Assembly (NCBI RefSeq): GCF_001039355.2
Contig: NW_019776118.1
Coordinates: 1-36,653, forward strand
Reading direction: 5' to 3'
Source of the DNA: Lingula anatina
Taxonomy: Eukaryota; Brachiopoda; Lingulata; Lingulida; Lingulidae
DNA length: 36,653 nt
Shown here one piece after another: positions 13,029 to 21,484 of the stretch. The notes beneath the pieces were generated by a model. It did not search any database. It saw only the letters and a program-made list of their open reading frames with translations, and had not been told where the DNA came from. The position numbers and the translations under genes were made by a program. Every line of letters begins with the position of its first letter. Position 1 is the first letter of the stretch.

Positions 13029-13044
13029 TGCCCTGAAAAGGACA
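13029..13044 (-). other. Histone-like stem-loop, left arm unit B
   Basis: On the minus strand, TGTCCT pairs with AGGGCA (one G-U) around loop TTTC. That is a 6-bp stem with 4-nt loop, the geometry of the histone mRNA 3' stem-loop. No CAAGAAA-type element follows and a TATA box lies just downstream, so here it may be part of a promoter repeat rather than a 3' end. Confidence 0.55.
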
Positions 13045-13180
13045 TTCCGTGCTGAGTAGAGAGCGACTCTTAGAGTGTGTTAGGCTGCTCGCCTTTATTA
13101 TAGGGAAAGAACGTCTTTGATAAGAGAGTAGGTGTCTCGCCTACTTCGTATGAGATTTATAGATACCGATCTACACAAGG

Positions 13181-13196
13181 GGCCCTGAAAAGGGCA
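13181..13196 (-). other. Histone-like stem-loop, left arm unit A
   Basis: Minus-strand TGCCCT / TTTC / AGGGCC: five pairs plus a mismatch at the base, exactly 152 bp from the copy at 13029. An inverted CCAAT (GCCAATCACG) lies about 10 nt upstream at 13201-13210. Confidence 0.55.
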
Positions 13197-13204
13197 TTTC
13201 GTGA

Positions 13205-14410
13205 TTGGCACAAAAGTGGCGTCTCGCCTGTCGAGGGAAGGGGGAGGATGGACTGGTTGCATTTAACGAAACACTAGACGAGTCATTAGAAAACTTAGCA
13301 CTAGCTTTAATCAGAACGCCGCAAAGCTGGGAAACCAAAAATACCTCAAACGTGCCACAACCAGACACACCAGAAAAAATAAGTCTAAATGAGACGGAGC
13401 AGGAAGCCGAAAGGTGGCTAAAATTACCAGACAGTTTAACCAGCACACCCCGGAAGAGAGCTCGGGATAACACTGAGGAAACCCCAAAAGCGAAAAAACC
13501 AAAGGAGCAAATGAACGGTGAAGAGGAAGGAACTAATCATGCAGTCAGCACACCATCTGTTGAGACAGTACCAAAGCCCAACACCAAGCCCAAGAATATA
13601 AAAGTCCCAAACCACAGCAACGCTACCACGAACGATAATGATAGCTACGTCACAATCTCAGACGAGGATGAGATCAATGAAACGTCAGAAACAAACCTCT
13701 CAGCTGAAATCTCAATGTGGAACCTCATCTACCACGCGATCGAAAACACCTCCAAGATCAAACAAAACTCCTGTCACAGTTGACTAGGAAAAAAGTCACA
13801 AACACAATGCATAACTTCTAAAAACGAAGAAATAAAACGGAAAGCAAAAAGAAAACGTAATCACAAACACAGAGGAAAAAAGAGAAAGGTAATCAGAAGA
13901 AAAAACGCACACTCAAATAGACGCACCACGCAAAATACGATAAAAACAAAGAACAAAAAAGAAAGATGGGAAACCCTGAACCAACGCGCAAAAGCGGCTG
14001 AACACTACATCTACAACCTTACTTAAAGTAGAAAGCTAACCAGACACCAGACCCTAGTTCTAGGGAAAGGAATGAAATTCATCCCCACACCACACCAGCC
14101 CTACCGAAAAAATCGGACGTCACCAGAGACTGGCTAAACCTGGTACGCAGAATGAGGAACCGGTACAAATTCTACGGGAAAAAAACACAAGGAAGCCGTT
14201 TTAAAACACGTTCAAACTACACCCCTATGACATCCCCGAACGTCTGGCTAGAGTCATACCTGGACGCCACGAGAGCTGAACTCTACGATACCATACTCAA
14301 GACAAAAGCCAACCCTACAGAATCAAATGGAAAGTATCCAAAACTAAAAAAAATAGAACCGTGAACGAAAATACAGGAAATCTCTCTAAAGGCGAACGTC
14401 GAGCTTTAAA
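13205..14410 (+). pseudogene. PLE ORF1, N-terminal part (degenerate or frameshifted)
   Basis: N-terminal extension of the reverse transcriptase ORF. Bases 13205-13783 are open and rich in charged residues, with a nuclear-localisation-like TPRKRARD and an acidic stretch (ISDEDEINE). An in-frame TGA lies at 13781-13783, after which the same frame continues as a very lysine/arginine-rich segment to an in-frame TAA at 14024-14026. The frame then goes on through the PLE signature LGKGMKFIPTP at about 14065-14097. Three -1 shifts follow, at 14107-14113, 14346-14352 and 14405-14411, linking segments that match the expected order: RDWLNLVRRMR, then NYTPM.., then NLSKGERRAL, then the RT. There is no early ATG. 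The first 10 or so codons overlap the inverted arm, so the true start is probably lost. Confidence 0.7.
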
Positions 14411-15898
14411 TTGGCCGAATTACGGAAAGCCACCGACATTGTCATCCGTAAAGCAGACAAGGGAAACGCAATTTCCATCATGGATAGGGACGCCTATATC
14501 AACGAAGGCATACGCCAGCTGAACGCTGCACACCACTACAGGAAAATTGAGCAAAATATCACCATGGAAACCGCCCGCCTTATCAGCAGTTTTCTACACG
14601 AAGGGTACAAAAAGAGAGAAATTGATCAATCAACCCTTGAATATCTAGATCCACTGCAAACTCCTCTCGCAACACGCACCCCGGACTTGTATCTTCTCAT
14701 GAAAATTCATAAAAAACCCCAAACCACGGGTAGACCGATCATAGCCTCGAATTCCTGTCCCACAGAGAGAATTAGTGAATTCTTAGACTATTTCCTCATA
14801 CCCATAGTCCAAAAGCAGACGACATACCTAAAGGACACGCCAGATTTCATCAGACACGTTAAAAAACTGAAAATACCAGACCAAGCCCTCCTAGTTACAG
14901 CTGACATCTGCAGCATGTACACAAATGTACTCCACTCGGATGTCATCTCAGCCGTCAGAGCTGCACTGGAAAAAAATACCTACATGAAATATGACATCAA
15001 AAGACCGTCAACTAACTTCCTGATAGGGCTTCTGGAACTTATTTTAAAAAGAAACTCCTTCCAATTTAATAATGAAAACTACATCCAAATCAATGGCGTG
15101 AGCATGGGCTCACGGGTATCACCGGAGGCATCGGATCTAGCAATGTACCCTTTTGAACTCACACTCATAGAAGATTACAAAACGAACATTATCTTCTACA
15201 AAAGATACAGGGATGACATTTTCCTACTCTGGCTGGGCGACGAATCAAGTCTAAAAACCTTTTTCGAAAATGCGAATACACGGCACCCGACGATAAAATT
15301 TACCTACGATTTCTCTAAGAATGAAGCTACGTTTTTAGACACGTATCTCTTTAAAGGGGACAATTTCAAGACCACGGGACACCTGGAAACAAAAGTTCAC
15401 ACAAAATCAACGGACACATTCCAATATCTCCATAGAACATCATGCCACCCGCCATCGGTTTTCAAGGGCTTAATCAAAGGGGAATGCACCCGATACGCAA
15501 GAAACAACACAATAAAGGAAGAATTTGAAATAAAAAAGACTTTCTTTATTAATAAATTAGCAGAACGAGGATATGACAAGAACTGGTGCGAGAAAATAGC
15601 TGAACAAGTAGATTACGAAACGTTCCACACGAACGAACCTATGACCGCAAAATGCCCACGCACTGAACTATGTGAAGCTCCGCTAATCTTCACAACTACT
15701 TACAACCTTCACACTAAAAGTCTGAGGGAAGCCCTACGTAAAAACTGGGATCTTATAGAGAATAGCGAAACTTTGAAAAATATCTTCCCAAACCCACCAG
15801 TGCTTGCCTACAGGAGAAACAAAAATCTCTCAGATATCATCACATCAAGCAAATTAAAAAGCAATAAACCCAACCAAAAGAGGGATAATCCAATTTAA
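14411..15898 (+). CDS. Penelope-like reverse transcriptase core, no GIY-YIG endonuclease
   Basis: A 495-residue open stretch with the full PLE RT core. Motifs (numbered from 14411): ADKG near residue 15, for the N-terminal PLE block; YLLMKIHKKP then GRPII, for the fingers; TADICSMYTN with catalytic Asp165; NGVSMGSRVSP; YRDD at 266-269 with the two catalytic aspartates; then HPTIKFTYDFS, FLDT and YLHRTSCHPPSVFK, all standard for PLEs. It ends with PPVLAYRRNKNLSDII, the usual PLE thumb end, and stops where the zinc-linker and GIY-YIG would normally begin. Codon 1 is TTG and is not a real start: the domain continues from upstream through a shift at 14405-14411. PLE RTs copy their RNA by priming at exposed DNA ends. 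The RYRDD variant (usually RY[IV]DD) is unusual but keeps both acids. Confidence 0.93.
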   Translation: MAELRKATDIVIRKADKGNAISIMDRDAYINEGIRQLNAAHHYRKIEQNITMETARLISSFLHEGYKKREIDQSTLEYLDPLQTPLATRTPDLYLLMKIHKKPQTTGRPIIASNSCPTERISEFLDYFLIPIVQKQTTYLKDTPDFIRHVKKLKIPDQALLVTADICSMYTNVLHSDVISAVRAALEKNTYMKYDIKRPSTNFLIGLLELILKRNSFQFNNENYIQINGVSMGSRVSPEASDLAMYPFELTLIEDYKTNIIFYKRYRDDIFLLWLGDESSLKTFFENANTRHPTIKFTYDFSKNEATFLDTYLFKGDNFKTTGHLETKVHTKSTDTFQYLHRTSCHPPSVFKGLIKGECTRYARNNTIKEEFEIKKTFFINKLAERGYDKNWCEKIAEQVDYETFHTNEPMTAKCPRTELCEAPLIFTTTYNLHTKSLREALRKNWDLIENSETLKNIFPNPPVLAYRRNKNLSDIITSSKLKSNKPNQKRDNPI

Positions 15899-15920
15899 TA
15901 ACGTATTCCAAATCGGATTC

Positions 15921-15956
15921 GGTCCTTTTCAGGCCCAACACTATACAGCAGAAAGA
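15921..15956 (+). terminator. Histone-type 3' end signal after the RT gene
   Basis: GGTCCT / TTTC / AGGCCC at 15921-15936 forms a 6-position stem (one T/C mismatch) with the loop TTTC typical of replication-dependent histone mRNAs, followed by AACA. A purine-rich CAGAAAGA at 15949-15956 stands 12 nt beyond, where histone genes carry the U7-pairing downstream element (CAAGAAAGA in sea urchins). The stem starts 22 nt after the RT stop codon. The mismatch suggests decay, but position, loop and downstream element all agree. Confidence 0.6.
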
Positions 15957-16235
15957 TACTACACACAAAAGTGAGCTTACCCATAACCACCAACGTAAGA
16001 ACTGCCCTTATAAGGACCCAAAAAAGGTTAATTACCCTAACAACAAATATGATCTCAAGTCTAAGATCACAAGGAAAGTTTGAAGAACCATAATATTTCT
16101 GCCCATCTCAGGACCCCGTTTTTATTTGTTCACATACCTTAAAAGGAAAGACAAGATAAAGTACACACAACAACAAAAGATCACTATTCAGGAAATCAAA
16201 CCACAATTCACCTTCTCCAAGCTTTAAATTAAGAA

Positions 16236-16395
16236 CCAATCAGATAAGGAGCACGCAATTGACCTAAATAGGAACTCCACCAATCAGGGAAATATATGAT
16301 AACCTGCATACAACCGTAGCACGACTCACTTGAACCAATCAGAATGAAGTAACATCAAGGAGACCCTTGACGTCCGAGCACTCCTTACTTATATT
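16236..16395 (+). promoter_or_regulatory. Triple CCAATCAG promoter upstream of ORF2
   Basis: CCAATCAG occurs three times at 16236, 16280 and 16335, spaced 44 and 55 nt, all in plus orientation. A TATA-like TTATATT lies at 16389-16395, and the first ATG of ORF2 is at 16445. Repeated CCAAT boxes close to a TATA are typical of histone gene promoters, which matches the histone-type 3' signals of this element. TATA assignment is tentative. Confidence 0.5.
16355..16370 (+). other. Hairpin TCAAGG / AGAC / CCTTGA
   Basis: A perfect 6-bp hairpin with loop AGAC, between the CCAAT boxes and ORF2. Its loop shares GAGAC with the right-arm hairpins, so it may belong to the same structural family. Confidence 0.5.
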
Positions 16396-16444
16396 CAGAT
16401 TAATCTCTGGATCAAACATAAGTCTGTCTACACAGCAACCTACC

Positions 16445-17073
16445 ATGTACCCTGAGAGTAAAATGCACCGTGATATCTTAAGAGAGAACGCAACCAATGG
16501 CCAAAACAACGACAACTGGAGTCAAAGAAGTGGCACACTACAGGACCACCAAAAAGCAGAATCCCTAAACGCCCAGCACCCCTGACCGCGCCGCAAAACT
16601 CAAATAATCCCCACCATGAAGAAGTGAGGGAAGCGAAGCAGTACGCGGCCGGCTGCCAAGAGTGGGCCGAGCACATCACGAAACAATTAGCCAGGGGAAG
16701 TCACAACGTCCGGGCCAGAGTTGACGTTAAGGGCTGTCCTGACTATGAAGTCCTACTTACCCAGCTCATCGAGATACAAGAAAAGGCCTCAACCCAAATC
16801 AAAGAGACAATAGAACACCACATCGCTACTTTTGTCGAGAATGCGAAGGGGAAACTAGCGGAGGCCTCGGCCCGGGAATCCCAGGCGGAAGCCTTCTACA
16901 AGGTCCATGGTACATATGAAATGCGGGAATTAAACCAACCACCACCCACCCCTGACTCCTCTCTTATAGAGCAAGTACGTGGCCTGCTCCTGAAGATGAA
17001 GACGAAGAAGAAAAGAGCCGTCATCTCCACTAAAGCAAAACGAAAGACAACCGCCACTCTTAAACGACTCTGA
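16445..17073 (+). CDS. PLE ORF2, unrecognised basic-tailed protein (frameshifted)
   Basis: The ORF starts at ATG 16445 (MYPESKMHRDIL...) and runs to a TGA at 16583-16585. A -1 shift somewhere in 16474-16585 joins it to the frame ending at 17073, giving about 210 residues. The middle is predicted helical and rich in Glu, Lys and Ala (for example QLIEIQEKASTQIKETIE), suggesting a coiled coil. The last 35 residues are strongly basic (KMKTKKKRAV, TKAKRKTT), like a nucleic-acid-binding tail. It has no GIY-YIG, zinc finger or known domain that I can see, and it is not a core histone. Its own CCAAT-box promoter and histone-like 3' stem-loop suggest a separately transcribed gene. A nucleocapsid-like or chromatin-binding role is a guess. 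Confidence 0.55.
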
Positions 17074-17097
17074 GAGGAAGACCCATTACAAAACAAC

Positions 17098-17141
17098 AGC
17101 CCTTTTCAGGGCTACATGTTAAATAAAGCAAGAAATAAAGA
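17098..17141 (+). terminator. Histone-type 3' stem-loop and downstream element after ORF2
   Basis: AGCCCT / TTTC / AGGGCT at 17098-17113 is a perfect 6-bp stem with loop TTTC, differing from the metazoan histone consensus (GGCYCT / TTTC / AGRGCC) only in the outermost pair. It is preceded by an A/C-rich flank (AAACAAC) and followed by ACA, as in histone mRNAs. CAAGAAATAAAGA starts at 17129, 15 nt past the stem, matching the CAAGAAAGA spacer element bound by U7 snRNA. The stem starts 24 nt after the ORF2 stop. The known pathway (SLBP plus U7 snRNP) cleaves between the two elements. An AATAAA at 17122-17127 is also present, so polyadenylation cannot be excluded. Confidence 0.75.
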
Positions 17142-17539
17142 ACACCCTCCTGTCACACACCTTAAGCGAGAAACTTTAACGTCTACTCCCAGGAGAAATA
17201 ATATCTTTCCTTAATCCCTACAACACCCAAGGGCAAATTAACCCCCCCCCCCCAGAAAAAAACACGGGGAAATGAACTCAACAAATCTAAAAGGGCAACA
17301 GAAATGCTCACATCGCTCCAAACATGGATGTCTCTATTGAAACGCACACACGTTACTATCCACTATACCGTTTTTCTTAAAAACCTGTTTCAAAGAAACG
17401 AGATCCTAAAACGCACATAACAAGCCGAATGGTCGTAAACATATCTTACAGAGGCAACCCCCCTAGAACACTACGTCTAGATCTAGGTGTCCTCCAGACA
17501 ACCTTACACCTCAAACCCTTACTACAGAATGACCATTGT
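17142..17539. other. Unassigned part of the PLE right arm
   Basis: No ORF or structure recognised. A C run lies near 17243-17252. Confidence 0.4.
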
Positions 17540-17625
17540 CCAATCAGAAGAGGCCATGTCGGTCAACCAATCAACGGACACTAGGGGCTATTTAGAGGCC
17601 GGGAAGCCACCTGCACAGTCAGTTC
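17540..17625 (+). promoter_or_regulatory. Right-arm core promoter of the PLE
   Basis: CCAATCAG at 17540-17547, CCAATCA at 17567-17573, a TATA-like TATTTAGAG at 17589-17597 in GC-rich surroundings, and an initiator TCAGTTC with its A at 17621. The TATA start is 32 nt upstream of that A and the CCAAT boxes lie at about -81 and -54, which is the textbook arrangement. Transcription would run rightward through the hairpin array and the hammerhead. In a tandem or circular form it would enter the next copy's ORF1. Confidence 0.65.
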
Positions 17626-17750
17626 TCACTCGACTATTGAGCAATCAACACGTCGCTGTCAGAACCCACTAGCTCACAATAGTGACGACAGACCACGCAG
17701 GTGACTGTCCTCACCACCTCTACTGTGCCGCTATCTGTAAGCACCACAGC

Positions 17751-18018
17751 CACAAAAGCGAGACACTTTTGTGTAACTACGGAAATCGTCACAAGCGAAA
17801 CCTTGTGCACGCATTCCTCACGGTGATCTGCCAAGCAGACACACACACAAAGGCGAGACACCTTTGTCAGGACGAGACGTCCTAGCACACTTGTGCACCT
17901 TGCTGTACATAAGCAGCTACACACAAAGGCGAGACACCTTTGTCGGGACGAGACGTCCTAGCACATTTGTGCACCTTACTCTGCATAAGCAGTCACACAC
18001 AAAGGCGAGAAACCTTTG
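17751..18018 (+). repeat. Array of CGAGACA-loop hairpins with 76-bp period
   Basis: Four hairpins share a 7-nt loop. At 17751-17773 the stem is CACAAAAG/CTTTTGTG (8 bp). At 17847-17867 and 17923-17943 it is ACAAAGG/CCTTTGT (7 bp). At 18000-18018 it is CAAAGG/CCTTTG with loop CGAGAAA. The last three are exactly 76 bp apart. Each repeat also holds a second hairpin AGGAC/GAGAC/GTCCT (17869-17883; in the next unit, with its first base G rather than A, 17945-17959) and a GCACA..TGTGC fold. The stems differ by paired changes, so RNA or single-strand folding appears to be under selection. Confidence 0.85.
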
Positions 18019-18122
18019 CGGAGAAAGTCCTACAATACCAGGACGAACACTCCAGCCTGTGACAACCATAAGGTTAAACACAGTACTGACCACCCCTCCA
18101 AACCCCCCCCCCCTTTTTTTTA

Positions 18123-18181
18123 GGACTCTGCAGCTGATGAAGGTCACTTGTTGACCGAAAAGCGCTTTCTGCAACCAGTCC
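18123..18181 (+). ncRNA. Hammerhead ribozyme (type I, minimal helix III)
   Basis: The catalytic core is complete: CTGATGA at 18134-18140 and GAAA at 18157-18160. Helix II is GGTCA (18142-18146) with TGACC (18152-18156), loop CTTGT. Helix III is AAGC/GCTT (18160-18167), a perfect palindrome with no loop. Helix I pairs TGCAG (18129-18133) with CTGCA (18169-18173) and, beyond an internal loop, GGACT (18123-18127) with AGTCC (18177-18181). Predicted cleavage is after T18168. One extra A (18141) lies between the core and helix II. PLEs and small catalytic retroelements of animals are known to carry hammerheads with very short helix III that act best as dimers; the palindrome fits that. The internal loop in helix I could make the loop-loop contact known to raise activity. 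Confidence 0.88.
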
Positions 18182-18260
18182 AACCTCCCCCCACTTTTTT
18201 CTGTTTCCCCGCCGCACTGTGCGTAGTTCGTACAATCGGCTTCTCAGGTCAATCACATAC

Positions 18261-18277
18261 AGAGGCGAGACACCTCT
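18261..18277 (+). other. CGAGACA-loop hairpin downstream of the hammerhead
   Basis: AGAGG / CGAGACA / CCTCT: 5-bp stem and identical loop to the array at 17751, with two stem positions changed on both sides relative to it or to the AAAG version. Confidence 0.75.
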
Positions 18278-18473
18278 CTCACATCTTACTGAAGTGAAAA
18301 AACAGGCCGATAATTTTGAATACGGCATTTTTATTACATAATTCGAATCAGAATTATAGTACAGACACGTTCTATCACAGCTTTCATCTCTTCAGTAATA
18401 CGTGATCACTAATTAAAGGGACTTTTATACAGCAACTCTTACGTCCAAAAAGCAATCTCTAAACTTTGAACCA

Positions 18474-18573
18474 GGGGCGCTGTCAAAACACACGTCCCCA
18501 GGGGCCCAGTCCTGGTTCGTGTTATTTTGATAAGAGTTAGTGTAACTAAGACATGAGCCGGCCACCCCCAAAC
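18474..18573 (+). repeat. Right terminal inverted repeat of the PLE
   Basis: Partner of 12797-12896 (see there). It ends in CCACCCCCAAACA, after which similarity is lost. Confidence 0.85.
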
Positions 18574-18912
18574 AACCAAAAACGTGTGTAATGAGCTCCA
18601 CAGTATGTCTAAAAGCGAAATAATTGAATACATTAGCCAACTGTAGGAAGAATTGTTATTTTTCTAACTTTGTATTTATTAAAAGTAAAGAGATGCATAT
18701 AAACAGGTATTTAGTAGGGGTAAAGCAGTGGTAAGAGGCAAGGTTATACATGTCAGAGTGTTAATGTTCATGGTGCATGTAACTCTGGATTTATCACGTT
18801 TAACATACAGGAATTTATGGTTTAGTAACTAAGATACTTCAAGGCAGTGCAGGAGTAAAATAACGTTTTGCTATATTGTCCAGGTGGACCCTTATTATGC
18901 TTTGGTGATATC

Positions 18913-19090
18913 TTATGGCAAACACCTGACACCAGCATCTTCTGAGTGTGTACAGTCGTGCGATCCCCATCCTTCATGGGGGCAGTCTTTCAGGGATCTT
19001 TCACCACCAGTACAAGCCACTTCGTCCATTAGAATGGATCCAGAACCTTTGCCAAACGTAGCACTACCGACTGCAGTTGCAACGCTGTCG
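18913..19090 (-). CDS. SRCR domain 3, C-terminal half: terminal exon
   Basis: This is the last exon of the SRCR gene. After an acceptor (TTTATTTTGTAG) the exon completes the split codon left by the exon at 20557-20695. It encodes the second half of the domain: [25 protein letters not shown] and EDAGVRC, with four of the domain's six cysteines. It then ends with Leu-Pro-stop (TAA at 18913-18915) right after the domain. SRCR domains are extracellular ligand-binding modules of scavenger receptors and secreted immune or matrix proteins. No transmembrane segment follows, so this protein would end with an SRCR domain, which suggests a secreted form or an N-terminally anchored receptor. The PLE end lies only 340 bp downstream. 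Confidence 0.85.
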
Positions 19091-19336
19091 CTACAAAATA
19101 AATTATACTGCATTTAAGCTATAGATGTAGCAGAAGTTTCAGGTAAGTTATCTTAAATGGCAGTTGAATTTCTATGGTTTTAATTAAATAACTAGAACTC
19201 CTTTAAGTAAAGACAGTTCAAGAAATATCAGGTTTACTTATTGAACAGAGCTTTATGATATAATTAAATATAAAGTCATTAACAGGTTTCATAATCTGGA
19301 TTTGAAGTCACAAGATACTAACAACATGTAAGACCC

Positions 19337-19540
19337 CATTCCCAGAGATTAGATCGATCCAACTAGATCGACCTAACTCCCTGGGGGTACACGCTAAATA
19401 GCTGCCAGCAAAGCGGGCACGAAAGGTAATTACCCCTTTACAGCGTGTAGTAGGCGGGACGGACAGTTAAGCCGGATTATCTGACAGTAATCTAGTGAGA
19501 CTCCTCACGGGGATAGATCGATCTAAAATCTTTGGGAATG
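19337..19540. repeat. MITE-like element, copy 2, in an SRCR intron
   Basis: 204 bp with terminal inverted repeats: left CATTCCCAGAGATTAGATCG and right, on the other strand, CATTCCCAAAGATTTTAGATCG. It shares its interior with the copy at 4745-5056, including CTGACAGTAATCTAGTGAGA. It sits in the 1.47-kb intron between the two halves of SRCR domain 3. Confidence 0.8.
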
Positions 19541-20729
<1,189 letters not shown>

Positions 20730-20894
20730 TTATATAAGCACTTACTAAACGGGGCAAAAAAATCGTGCCCAATGCGAAAGTCATTTAATTAAACAACATT
20801 ATGATACCCCCTCGGGTCCATGGAAAAAATAATGTAAATGCCATTTTGTAGCATGACTAAAACTAGTCATTTAAGAAAACAATAAGTTCACCAC

Positions 20895-21082
20895 CTGCAG
20901 GCCCTGCTGTGGAACATCTGACACCAGCATCCTCATAGTGACCACAGTTGTGTGACCTCCAACCGTTGTGTCCGCAATCTTTGATAGATGCTTCGTTCCC
21001 AGAGCAGGCCACGTTATCCATTAGAATAGTACCAGTCCCTCCACCGAAATGAGAGACGGATAAGGATACGGAATAATTGTTT
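20895..21082 (-). CDS. SRCR domain 2, C-terminal half exon
   Basis: 188 nt, acceptor AAATTCCAG, donor GCAG|GTGGTG, phase 2 in and phase 1 out. It encodes [36 protein letters not shown] and EDAGVRC, then a short linker STAGPA before the next domain. The four cysteines of this half are all present. GTILMDNV replaces the more usual G.I.LDDV. The Asn in SHNC, where Asp is typical, is a small deviation. Phases match the flanking exons, so this is a working exon by sequence. Confidence 0.88.
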
Positions 21083-21202
21083 CTGGAATTTGTAAGCCAT
21101 GCCAAAATAAGTTGACATTAGCAGGATTTTTTTTAGAAATGGGAAACATTCTTTATGTTTAAAATGAGTAGCAAAAGCAACATAAAATAAACGATGTACT
21201 TA

Positions 21203-21352
<150 letters not shown>

Positions 21353-21484
21353 TTACAGATGACGATCAGCGAAGATTTTCATTAGAACTAATCAAACATT
21401 GTTTCTTACAAAACTGGGCGACTTTGACGTTCATTTTGAGTATGAAGCTAGCAAAATATGGAAATATTTCTTTTTGATGTCAAG

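Larger units (their letters stand above)
12911..13214 (-). repeat. 152-bp tandem repeats of the left arm, with minus-strand TATA and hairpins
   Basis: Two units start at 12911 and 13063 (GCGRCTCTTAGAGTGTGTTA). Read on the minus strand each contains, in order, a CCTTTTCAGGGC stem-loop, a TATA box (TATAAAT at 13161-13155; TATATAAG at 13021-13014), a hairpin with loop CGAGAYA (13145-13127 and 12993-12975) and a weaker GGCGAR motif. The same hairpin family is in the right arm in plus orientation, so the arms are inverted relatives. The minus-strand TATA boxes suggest outward transcription. Confidence 0.75.
12797..18573 (+). mobile_element. Penelope-like retroelement with inverted arms, hammerhead and histone-type 3' ends
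   Basis: A unit of about 5.8 kb. In order: left inverted arm (12797 to about 13235), ORF1 with reverse transcriptase (to 15898), histone-like stem-loop, CCAAT-box promoter, ORF2 (to 17073), second histone-like stem-loop, right-arm promoter, hairpin array, hammerhead ribozyme, right end. The two ends are about 100-bp inverted copies. PLEs are known to carry terminal repeats in direct or inverted order and to be 5'-truncated, which fits ORF1 opening abruptly without ATG next to the inverted arm. The reverse transcriptase lacks the GIY-YIG endonuclease found in canonical PLEs, as in the Athena and Coprina types. Flanks AAAAAGTGT (left) and AAAAACGTGT (right, 3 nt away) might be remnants of a target duplication. 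Confidence 0.8.

Noticed and set aside
13205-13783. Independent gene with a TTG start.
   Set aside because: There is no ATG near the start and the same frame continues past the TGA into PLE-specific text, so it is the N-terminal part of the RT ORF.
16474-17073. ORF2 of the PLE as a histone gene, given its 3' stem-loop and basic tail.
   Set aside because: No histone-fold or linker-histone winged-helix sequence; only the regulatory signals are histone-like.
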